From: DAOSWM01 sp035380045
Lineage (GTDB): Bacteria; Bacteroidota; Bacteroidia; Bacteroidales; Tenuifilaceae
Assembly (NCBI GenBank): GCA_035380045.1
Contig: DAOSWM010000036.1
Location: 1-30,279, forward strand
Direction: 5' to 3'
Length of the DNA stretch: 30,279 nucleotides
The position numbers were made by a program, and so were the translations under genes. Numbering within the stretch: the first letter of the stretch is position 1; every line of letters begins with the position of its first letter. Under the pieces are notes generated by a model. That model ran no database searches. It worked only from the letters and a program-made list of their open reading frames with translations, and was not told the DNA's origin. Shown here piece by piece: positions 24,817 to 30,279 of this stretch.

Positions 24817-24848
24817 ATAGAGTACCCGGGGAATCCCGGCTACTCTAT
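24817..24848 (-). other. strong intercistronic hairpin before the porin gene
   Basis: ATAGAGTA/TACTCTAT (8 pairs), a single C-C mismatch and CCGGG/CCCGG (5 pairs) close on a GAAT loop. It fills most of the 54-base gap between the double-rhodanese stop codon and the porin start and ends 13 bases before the ATG. No T-run follows on either strand, so it is unlike a terminator. An mRNA-stabilising or processing element, or a control on porin translation, is more likely. Confidence 0.7.
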
Positions 24849-24857
24849 TTGAATTAT

Positions 24858-25820
24858 TTACTCAAGAGGCAAATCAGTTGTAACAGCAGCCCACTTGGTT
24901 CCTCCTGCAGCCAGATTATCATAAATCATTGAATTTGCTCCGAACTTCAGGCTGTTCGAGTTGTATCCAATAACGTACAAGTATGCGGTTATAACTGAAG
25001 AAGTTTGACCAGTCCAGCAGTAGGTTACAACATTCTTAGAAGGATCAAGGTACTTAAAGCTCTCTGCACCTAAGGTAAGTGGATTGATTCTGTATGCTCC
25101 ACCAATGTTTCCGTAAGTTTCAACATCGGTTGATGCCCAGTAATTGTTAATGAAGTAGTTTGCAGGTGAATCGAGCACGTCAGTTGCATTAACCCCTCGC
25201 AAACTTCCCGAAAGAAGAAGGGCAACACGGGCAGCAAGAATTTCGGCTCCAGTTCCAGTTTCTGTAATATCGGGATCGTTGTACTCGGTAGTATTATCAA
25301 TAGTGGCTCCTGGTGCAGCAATCCAATTTGCATGATCCAGGGTATGGGTATTGTTGCTCCAGCTATCTAGAGTTGACGACCAACCGCTCATTCCCCACTT
25401 AAGTACTTTTGCAGTTGGGTACCCGCTAAGGCGTAGAGCTGCTACTGCGTGTCCGGCAGTTTGTCCTGTATAGCATGCAACAACAATGGTTTTTCCGCTT
25501 GCACCTTCTGCGGCTGTTAGTATATTGGCAAAGGTTGAATTTACAGCACCGGGAATATGGCTGGTGTTAAATGCATCGGCAGAGCGAATATCAATTACGT
25601 AGAAATTTGCCAAATCGGCATTCACGCTTGAAGCGGGGATAACCCAATCGGTAAGGATATCGTCCAAATCCAGATTCTGATCAATCAGGTAGGTTTTTAG
25701 AGTCTGGAACTCAACGTCGGTTTGACGTTCTGGAGTTGGTTCGTTCTCCTCCTTACATGAGGTTAGAAAAATTGCAGGTACCAATGCTACTAGTAGAGCA
25801 TACTTAAAAAATCTTTTCAT
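24858..25820 (-). CDS. double-rhodanese lipoprotein with CxTGQT loops
   Basis: A 320-residue lipoprotein (lipobox IFLTSC, Cys22). It holds two rhodanese domains, and both keep a Cys in the active-site loop: ACYTGQTAG with Cys116 and YCWTGQTSS with Cys268. The shared CxTGQT loop differs from the usual CRxGxR. Domain 1 has VIDIRSADAFNTSHIPGAVN (residues 75-94). A long linker of about 100 residues separates the two loops. It is presumably anchored in the outer or inner membrane facing the periplasm. It lies between a single-domain rhodanese lipoprotein and the porin gene, and is expected to take part in handling sulfane sulfur outside the cytoplasm. Confidence 0.85.
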   Translation of the reverse strand: MKRFFKYALLVALVPAIFLTSCKEENEPTPERQTDVEFQTLKTYLIDQNLDLDDILTDWVIPASSVNADLANFYVIDIRSADAFNTSHIPGAVNSTFANILTAAEGASGKTIVVACYTGQTAGHAVAALRLSGYPTAKVLKWGMSGWSSTLDSWSNNTHTLDHANWIAAPGATIDNTTEYNDPDITETGTGAEILAARVALLLSGSLRGVNATDVLDSPANYFINNYWASTDVETYGNIGGAYRINPLTLGAESFKYLDPSKNVVTYCWTGQTSSVITAYLYVIGYNSNSLKFGANSMIYDNLAAGGTKWAAVTTDLPLE

Positions 25821-25865
25821 AGTTTTAGTTTTTAGTTATTTGTAAATTATTGAACATTTGAGCTA

Positions 25866-26354
25866 TTATCCACCGCAACCACCGGATTCAATCTTTTTTA
25901 CCGGCGCTGCATTTTCACCTGCAAAAGCAGTATAGCCACCCTTGAGGTTATAAACATTTGTAAATCCTAGATTCTGTAAAGATTTTACAGCAAGGATGCC
26001 CCTATCGCCAGCCTTACAGTATAAAATAATCTTATCTGTTTTAAGGGGTACGTACATAAACTGCTCCTCCCAGAACATTTCATCGGAAATCAAAAATTCC
26101 AACTCTCCGCGTGGGATTGAGAAACTTCCTGTAATATTTCCAGCTTCGTACTCAGCTGGCTGCCTAACATCAATAAGAAGGTATTCCTCTCCGTTTTCAA
26201 TCATGGCCTTAAGGCTATCAGCTGGCATCTCTTTCACATTGGCCTTTACCACGCTGGCGAGCTCCTTCCCATCCTCGTATATTGCTGTACATGATGTAAC
26301 CGCAACCACAAGAAGCAGCATTAGGCTTGATTTCATTCTATGAATATTCATCAC
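25866..26354 (-). CDS. rhodanese-like lipoprotein with catalytic Cys and C-terminal GGCGG tail
   Basis: A 162-residue lipoprotein (lipobox VAVTSC, Cys22; the Met at codon 7 is an equally good start). It has one rhodanese domain: YLLIDVRQPAEYEAGNITGS near residues 58-77, and active-site loop YCKAGDRG with Cys113, which is canonical. A Lys-containing linker leads to the C-terminus ESGGCGG, with Cys160 third from the end. The sequence is paralogous over its whole length to the protein at 22423-22926 (shared IPRGxLEF and the tail), which has lost the catalytic Cys. It lies 20 bases after the YeeE/YedE transporter, so it could pass sulfur to or from that channel on the periplasmic side. Confidence 0.87.
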   Translation of the reverse strand: MMNIHRMKSSLMLLLVVAVTSCTAIYEDGKELASVVKANVKEMPADSLKAMIENGEEYLLIDVRQPAEYEAGNITGSFSIPRGELEFLISDEMFWEEQFMYVPLKTDKIILYCKAGDRGILAVKSLQNLGFTNVYNLKGGYTAFAGENAAPVKKIESGGCGG

Positions 26355-26374
26355 TTTTTCGAATTATTTATGGT

Positions 26375-27586
26375 TTAGAAAGCGCTAAATCGCCCGGTAC
26401 GCTCATTCCATTTTACAAAAACATACCATATAAGAATAATTGCAAGAACAAGCATGAAGGCTCCTGCGTAACCAATGTAATCGGGCAGGTAGTTTTTAAA
26501 CTTCATTGTATGAGGTAACAAATCAACAATACCCGGGACAATGTACTTTTTTGAAATGGGCGAAATAAGAAGAAAACCTAAAGCCGACATCCAAAGTTTT
26601 ACCTGACCTTCGCCAACTCTCCAGAGAGTACCAACGGCACAGCCACCTGCAACAGTCATACCTATTCCAAAAATGAAACCACCCAGAAGGCCACGTAACC
26701 AGAACTGTTCGAAAACCCAACTCATTTCACGGGCACGAATAGTTTCGCCTACACCTACGCCAAAATATTTTATGGCAGTAAACCCTATGAGGGTAATAAC
26801 CAACCCTGCCATTACACCAACCGATCCATCGCTCTCGCCAGTCATAAACGGATCGCGAAATGCTTTCACAATACAGAAGCGGGAACGTTGACAGATAAGC
26901 CCCATGAGTAAACCTGAAATTATGAACCAGGCCAAAACCCCATTAGTTCCAGCAACCCTGTAGGCCAAAACCAAAACAGAGGCAAAAACCATCCATCCAA
27001 GCCATACTTGCCACTTACCATTCTTCTCAGAAGCAGCCAAAAAGGTAAAACTCTTTCCGGAGCTAACTTTCGGAAACTTCTCCATTTCCCAAAGCAAGTA
27101 CTTCAGCGCAACTATAGTTCCCACAAAAAGACCAATGGTGAAAATAATAGCGCCACCCGAAAGGGCAGGAACCCCGCTGAAGAAGGAACCGATAGTACAT
27201 CCAAGGCCAAGAGTTGCACCAATGGCCATAAGTCCACCACCTATAAAACCTTTAACTATTTCTCCTTTGGGAGGGATACGCAGAGCAAATTCTTTTGACA
27301 GAAGCGCTCCAACAAACGAACCCACAATGAGAATCAGGCAAAGCATGGCATACAGGTTGGTTCCTGTTGGCGATGCGTTTTCGAATGCACTTACTCCCAG
27401 TAACTTAAAGACGTTTTCGCCCCAGTTATTAATCCCGCCACTGGCTCCCCAGGGACTCTTCACCGCAAATAGCAGGATATTTAGAAACCCAAGAGTAATC
27501 CCACCAACCCAAACGGGCCAGTGCTTGGCAAAGAAGGTGTTGAAAAGTTCCCTGAGAATACCGGGCTTTTTATTCTGCTCAGCCAT
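26375..27586 (-). CDS. YeeE/YedE-family sulfur-compound transporter
   Basis: A 403-residue integral membrane protein with two homologous halves and about ten membrane segments. The family's Cys motifs are present: GLGCTIGSFFSG (Cys130), CQRSRFCIVKAFRDPF (Cys232, Cys238) and GGCAVGTLWRVGEG (Cys316). The bacterial YeeE (TsuA) that has been characterised imports thiosulfate by passing it between such Cys residues, and often works with a TusA-like protein. Here tusA ends 3 bases upstream, which supports a sulfur cargo rather than the selenium role proposed for some YedE proteins. Thiosulfate, polysulfide or sulfane sulfur are all possible cargoes. Confidence 0.9.
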   Translation of the reverse strand: MAEQNKKPGILRELFNTFFAKHWPVWVGGITLGFLNILLFAVKSPWGASGGINNWGENVFKLLGVSAFENASPTGTNLYAMLCLILIVGSFVGALLSKEFALRIPPKGEIVKGFIGGGLMAIGATLGLGCTIGSFFSGVPALSGGAIIFTIGLFVGTIVALKYLLWEMEKFPKVSSGKSFTFLAASEKNGKWQVWLGWMVFASVLVLAYRVAGTNGVLAWFIISGLLMGLICQRSRFCIVKAFRDPFMTGESDGSVGVMAGLVITLIGFTAIKYFGVGVGETIRAREMSWVFEQFWLRGLLGGFIFGIGMTVAGGCAVGTLWRVGEGQVKLWMSALGFLLISPISKKYIVPGIVDLLPHTMKFKNYLPDYIGYAGAFMLVLAIILIWYVFVKWNERTGRFSAF

Positions 27587-27589
27587 GCC

Positions 27590-27820
27590 CTACGCTTTTT
27601 TAATTAAGTATCGAAAAACGCCACCACCAGCATCACTCTCTTCGAGCATCTCATTGCCAGTTTTCTCACACCATTTTGGCAAATCCGATTTGGTACCAGG
27701 GTCAGTTCCTAGCATCTCAAGCACCTCGCCTGAGCTTAATTCCTTCATCGCTTTTGCAAGCTTCATCATAGGCATGGGGCATGAAAGCCCTTTGCAATCT
27801 AGTGTAATTTTTACGTCCAT
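27590..27820 (-). CDS. tusA: TusA-family sulfur carrier (CPMP type), first gene of the sulfur operon
   Basis: A 76-residue TusA-like protein from the ATG at 27820 (MDVKITLDCKGLSCPMPMM). The sulfur-carrying Cys is Cys14 in the CPMP motif; additional Cys residues are Cys9 and one in LPKWCEKTGNE. The frame is open further upstream to 27871, but that extension is not TusA-like and would run through a likely promoter and dyad. It is followed after 3 bases by the YeeE/YedE gene, the usual partnership in sulfur uptake. It differs from the CPGP-type paralogue at 21708-21959, so the two probably have different partners. Confidence 0.92.
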   Translation of the reverse strand: MDVKITLDCKGLSCPMPMMKLAKAMKELSSGEVLEMLGTDPGTKSDLPKWCEKTGNEMLEESDAGGGVFRYLIKKA

Positions 27821-27851
27821 AGCTTTATGATTTTTTAAATGGTTTGCACTC

Positions 27852-27877
27852 GTACAAAGATTGTTAATCAATTAACA
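27852..27877 (-). promoter_or_regulatory. sulfur-operon promoter candidate with TGTTAAT dyad
   Basis: On the minus strand AATCTTTG (27852-27859) is one mismatch from TANNTTTG. Upstream of it TGTTAAT-N2-ATTAACA (27862-27877) is a perfect 7-base inverted repeat that would lie between the -33 and -7 elements. Read as GTTAA-N4-TTAAC it has the 5-4-5 format of Crp/Fnr-family sites. Its position would suit repression. Confidence 0.5.
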
Positions 27878-27941
27878 GTAGAAAAGAAAATGGGCATGAT
27901 ACTACACCAAGACAAACACAGAAATCTGTCATTAGAAAAAC

Positions 27942-27953
27942 TGACTTATGTCA
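27942..27953. promoter_or_regulatory. Crp/Fnr-like dyad TGAC-N4-GTCA
   Basis: CTGAC-TTAT-GTCAA (27941-27954) has TGA and TCA half-sites spaced as in Crp/Fnr boxes. It lies about 60 bases upstream of the Crp/Fnr gene and about 85 bases upstream of the proposed sulfur-operon -7 element, so it could serve autoregulation or activation. Confidence 0.45.
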
Positions 27954-28010
27954 ACTTTTTTCCTGATTTAATGTTATTTTTAATAAATTGCACTTTTAAA
28001 ACAATGAGGG

Positions 28011-28706
28011 ATGGAGGACTTTTCAGCACTTAATAGTTGCACAGTTAGCAACGCCAAATGTGTATGTTTCGACATGCTTACCAAGGAGGAGATGGAGCTA
28101 ATTGAAAGCAATTCAATTAACGTTAAGTATAAAAAGGGAGAGGTAATTTGTAAGCACGGAACGCTGGCACCACACGTTGTACTCCTCAAGCAAGGGCTAG
28201 CTAAAATATACCTTGAGGGACTCAACGATTCGTTAATACTAAAAATAATTACTTCGGGCAACATTATTGGCTTAACATCAATTTTTGAGGGGAATACCAT
28301 TTTCCAGTACTCATCAATGGCATACATCGATTCAACCGCAAGCCTAATTGACATTAATATTTTTAGAAAAGTGCTCAAGCAGAATGCTGAGTTTGCAAAC
28401 TCAATTATTAACATACTTTGCGAAAACACTATCCAAACCTTTGGGCGTTTCTTCTGCTTAACCCACAAGCAGCTTTACGGCCGAATGGCCGATATCCTTC
28501 TCTGCTTGTCAGAGCGAATATTTAAGGAGCGAGACTTTGAGCTGAATCTTTCGCGCAGGGAGCTGGCTGAGCTAACCGGTATGTCAACCGAAAGCGTTAT
28601 ACGCATGCTAAAAAAATTCAAGGACGATGGGTTAATTCAAATGACTGGAAAAACAATAAATATTACAAACTTCGAGCTGCTAAAAAAGATAAGCGAGTAC
28701 GGATAA
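28011..28706 (+). CDS. Crp/Fnr-family transcriptional regulator
   Basis: A 231-residue regulator. The N-terminal cyclic-nucleotide-binding-like beta-barrel spans residues 25-140 (KKGEVICKHGTLAPHVVLLKQG ends its first part; split here for reading), then a long dimer helix, and a C-terminal winged helix with LSRRELAELTGMSTESVIRML as the recognition motif. The N-terminus carries Cys10, Cys17 and Cys19, and a further Cys lies near 48. This is not the FNR CxxC-x5-C pattern, so an iron-sulfur sensor is possible but unproven; haem or sulfane-sulfur sensing are alternatives. It is divergent from the sulfur operon and shares its 190-base control region, making it the leading candidate regulator. Confidence 0.88.
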   Translation: MEDFSALNSCTVSNAKCVCFDMLTKEEMELIESNSINVKYKKGEVICKHGTLAPHVVLLKQGLAKIYLEGLNDSLILKIITSGNIIGLTSIFEGNTIFQYSSMAYIDSTASLIDINIFRKVLKQNAEFANSIINILCENTIQTFGRFFCLTHKQLYGRMADILLCLSERIFKERDFELNLSRRELAELTGMSTESVIRMLKKFKDDGLIQMTGKTINITNFELLKKISEYG

Positions 28707-28766
28707 CCTTCATACCTCCCTACATTTTAGTTATTTATAAATTTTTTGCATTTTTTTCAAAAAAAA

Positions 28767-28798
28767 TTTGGAAAGTGCTTTTTTTGAACCTATCTTTG
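28767..28798 (+). promoter_or_regulatory. promoter of the TetR operon
   Basis: TTTG (28767-28770) and TATCTTTG (28791-28798), spaced 20 bases, are exact matches to the Bacteroidota -33 and -7 elements. The upstream 30 bases are runs of A and T, which could act like an UP element. Confidence 0.75.
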
Positions 28799-28814
28799 AC
28801 CAACCGTTCAGTCA
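28797..28814. promoter_or_regulatory. TetR operator copy 1
   Basis: TGACCAACCGTTCAGTCA carries TGAC...GTCA inverted ends around an AACCGTT core. It begins inside the -7 element, so a bound repressor would block transcription. An almost identical copy lies exactly 50 bases downstream. Confidence 0.65.
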
Positions 28815-28846
28815 TAAACCTGCACGGTTTTTTGAGGCAAAAACTA

Positions 28847-28864
28847 TGACTAACCGTTCATTCA
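28847..28864. promoter_or_regulatory. TetR operator copy 2
   Basis: TGACTAACCGTTCATTCA matches copy 1 at 16 of 18 positions and ends 7 bases before the ATG at 28872. Its dyad is slightly broken at the right end. The 50-base spacing places both copies on nearly the same face of the helix. Confidence 0.6.
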
Positions 28865-28871
28865 TAACAAA

Positions 28872-29447
28872 ATGTCACCACGAACACCAGACCAGTTTCA
28901 TGAAATAAGAGAAACCACGAAGCAAAAAATTGTGGACGCAGCGCTAGAACTTTTTGCCGAAGCAGGATTTCACACAACATCAATAAGCCAAATAGCAAGC
29001 AAAGCAGGCATTTCGAAAGGCTTAATGTACAACTACTTTGAGAGCAAGGAGGAGCTTTTAAAAGAAATTGTATTCGAAGGAATTGAATACATAACCCAAT
29101 CATTCGATCCAAATCACGACGGGATTCTCACAAAAGAAGAGCTGCTCCTCTTTATTGATGAATCATTTGAACAAATAAAAATTCACCGGAACTACTGGAA
29201 ACTCTACTTTTCAATAATGATGCAGGCTCCAATTATGACCCTGTTTGGCGAGGAGCTAATGTCGAAGTTAGGTTCGTACTTTCTGATGATATCTGCCTAC
29301 TTTCAGGAGCAGAAATATGAGGATCCTGTTGCAGAAATGCGCTTTTTCAGCGCAATGCTCGATGGCATTGCTATGAACTATGTAATGGATCCGGAAGAGT
29401 TCCCTCTTGATGCAATAAAGCAACGAATAATTAAAATGTATTCCTAA
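28872..29447 (+). CDS. TetR/AcrR-family transcriptional regulator
   Basis: A 191-residue TetR-type repressor. The N-terminal helix-turn-helix is typical: TKQKIVDAALELFAEAGFHT, then TSISQIASKAGISKGLMYNYFESKEELL (residues about 17-63). The C-terminal ligand domain is helical and less conserved. Two nearly identical operator-like sequences overlap its promoter and leader, so it most likely represses itself and the LolA-like gene 11 bases downstream. In related genomes this pair often precedes an MMPL/RND or ABC-type exporter; what follows here is beyond the window. Confidence 0.9.
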   Translation: MSPRTPDQFHEIRETTKQKIVDAALELFAEAGFHTTSISQIASKAGISKGLMYNYFESKEELLKEIVFEGIEYITQSFDPNHDGILTKEELLLFIDESFEQIKIHRNYWKLYFSIMMQAPIMTLFGEELMSKLGSYFLMISAYFQEQKYEDPVAEMRFFSAMLDGIAMNYVMDPEEFPLDAIKQRIIKMYS

Positions 29448-29458
29448 AATAGATCTCT

Positions 29459-30217
29459 ATGATTACAAAAAACATCCTACTCGGAGCTGCAACATTTTTT
29501 GCAATTCTTTCACAGTCGGGATACAGCCAGAACGCTACCGAAATAGTACGAAAAGCTGACGAAAAGTGGAATGGGGAGAAGTCGAGCGAAAGCCACATGA
29601 CCATGACCATTGTTCGTCCAACCTGGGAACGTACCCTGGAGTTTAAAAACTGGACAAAAGGGAAAGACAACGCGCTAACGCTAATTACTGCCCCCGCGAA
29701 GGAGAAAGGGCAAGCTTTCCTGAAACGAAGCACCGAAATGTGGAACTGGATGCCAACAATTAGCCGAATGATTAAACTCCCTCCATCGATGATGGCAGAT
29801 GGGTGGATGGGATCGGACTACACGAACGACGACATTCTGAAAGAATCATCAATAGTTGTTGATTTTACACATACGATTGCTGGAAGCGAAACCATTGAAG
29901 GCTGGGATTGCTGGAAAATTGAACTACTCCCGAACGAAGATGCTGTAGTTGTTTGGGGAAAAATTGTGAAGTGGATCAGCAAGAAGGAATACATACAGAT
30001 GAAGTCGGAGTACTACGATGAGGATGGATACCTTGTGAAAACTGAACTCTCATTTGATGTAAAAGAGATGGACGGGCGAAAAATACCAACTAAAATCGAG
30101 ATTATTCCGGCCGACAAGAACAACCAGAAAACGGTGGTTACAGTTAGCAGCATGAAGTTTAACATTCCAATAGAGGACTCATTCTTTTCACAGCAGAATA
30201 TGAAGAGGGTTAGATAA
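29459..30217 (+). CDS. exported outer-membrane lipoprotein-sorting (LolA-like) protein
   Basis: A 252-residue exported protein with a signal peptide (about 23 residues, ending in GYSQ). The rest matches the COG2834-type outer membrane lipoprotein-sorting proteins: ATEIVRKADEKWNGEKS, a MTMTIVRPTWERTLEF strand, ITAPAKEKGQAFLKR, MWNWMPTISRMIKLPPSMM, SDYTNDDI near residue 120, and EGWDCWKIELLP. These are half-barrel, LolA-like folds that bind lipids or lipoproteins in the periplasm, and are commonly paired with an inner-membrane transporter. It is in one operon with the upstream tetR. Confidence 0.85.
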   Translation: MITKNILLGAATFFAILSQSGYSQNATEIVRKADEKWNGEKSSESHMTMTIVRPTWERTLEFKNWTKGKDNALTLITAPAKEKGQAFLKRSTEMWNWMPTISRMIKLPPSMMADGWMGSDYTNDDILKESSIVVDFTHTIAGSETIEGWDCWKIELLPNEDAVVVWGKIVKWISKKEYIQMKSEYYDEDGYLVKTELSFDVKEMDGRKIPTKIEIIPADKNNQKTVVTVSSMKFNIPIEDSFFSQQNMKRVR

Positions 30218-30279
30218 TCGGTGGTCGGTGGTCGGTGATCGGTGGTCGGTGATCGGTGGTCGGTGATCGGTGGTCGGTG
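30218..30279 (+). repeat. tandem repeat of a 7/14-base GGTCGGTGATC-type unit
   Basis: Directly after the stop codon the sequence becomes successive copies of the heptamer TCGGTGR. From the second copy they alternate TCGGTGG and TCGGTGA to make a 14-base unit. Nearly nine heptamers are visible and the array continues past the window end. Base composition and strand bias (no C-rich runs) are unlike the surrounding DNA. Confidence 0.9.

Noticed and set aside
26375..27586. Selenium transporter role for the YeeE/YedE protein
   Set aside because: No selD, selenocysteine or selenium-related genes are nearby, while TusA, DsrE and rhodaneses are; sulfur is the simpler reading.
27821..27871. Longer N-terminus for the first TusA from 27871
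   Set aside because: The extension is not TusA-like and overlaps the promoter-like octamer and dyad; the ATG at 27820 starts directly at the conserved fold.
28739..28769. A/T hairpin as terminator for the Crp/Fnr gene
   Set aside because: The pairing is only A-T runs with a mismatch and overlaps the -33 element of the tetR promoter; simple low-complexity sequence is more likely.

Overview
The window reads as chromosomal DNA of an anaerobic or facultative member of the Bacteroidota, probably Bacteroidales-like. The reasons are two large proteins with C-terminal type IX secretion (T9SS) sorting domains, promoters of the Bacteroidota form (TTTG near -33, TANNTTTG near -7), few Shine-Dalgarno sequences, and the types of regulator present (TPR histidine kinase with a LuxR-type regulator, Crp/Fnr and TetR). 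I see no rRNA, tRNA, CRISPR array, transposase or integrase. No gene-free stretch exceeds 300 bases.

Left part (1-16671). A truncated dGTPase meets, tail to tail and with no gap, an exonuclease/GIY-YIG nuclease. An ECF sigma factor and a 1546-residue secreted modular adhesin-like protein follow on the minus strand. A TPR histidine kinase and its LuxR-type response regulator are transcribed divergently from the adhesin-like gene. Next come a chemotaxis receptor, two adjacent exported cyanophycinase-family (S51) peptidases and a PHP-type histidinol phosphatase.

Centre (16671-27820). This is the main feature: 14 closely packed minus-strand genes, probably one operon read from 27820 down to 16732 and closed by a strong terminator. 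In transcription order they are tusA, a YeeE/YedE sulfur transporter, a rhodanese lipoprotein, a double-rhodanese lipoprotein, an OprO/P-like porin, an exported two-domain sulfurtransferase, a second rhodanese lipoprotein, dsrE, a second tusA, an MvhD-like iron-sulfur protein, two HdrA-like flavoproteins (QmoA- and QmoB-like), a small winged-helix protein and a QmoC-like membrane quinone oxidoreductase. Together they outline a route for sulfane sulfur from outer-membrane uptake, through periplasmic rhodaneses and YeeE import, to cytoplasmic TusA/DsrE carriers, coupled to an Hdr/Qmo electron module at the menaquinone pool. No dsrAB, aprAB, sat, HdrB or lipoate-binding protein is present, so this is neither the textbook sulfate-reduction Qmo locus nor a textbook sHdr locus. 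The direction of the reaction (sulfur reduction, oxidation or disproportionation) cannot be read from the sequence. The YedE-TusA-DsrE content recalls the clusters described from sulfur disproportionators.

Right part (27821-30279). A divergent Crp/Fnr-type regulator shares a 190-base intergenic region, carrying two dyads, with the sulfur operon and is the obvious candidate for its control. A TetR regulator with two copies of a likely operator follows. It is linked to an exported LolA-like outer-membrane lipoprotein-sorting protein, and the window ends inside a GGTCGGTGATC-type tandem repeat.
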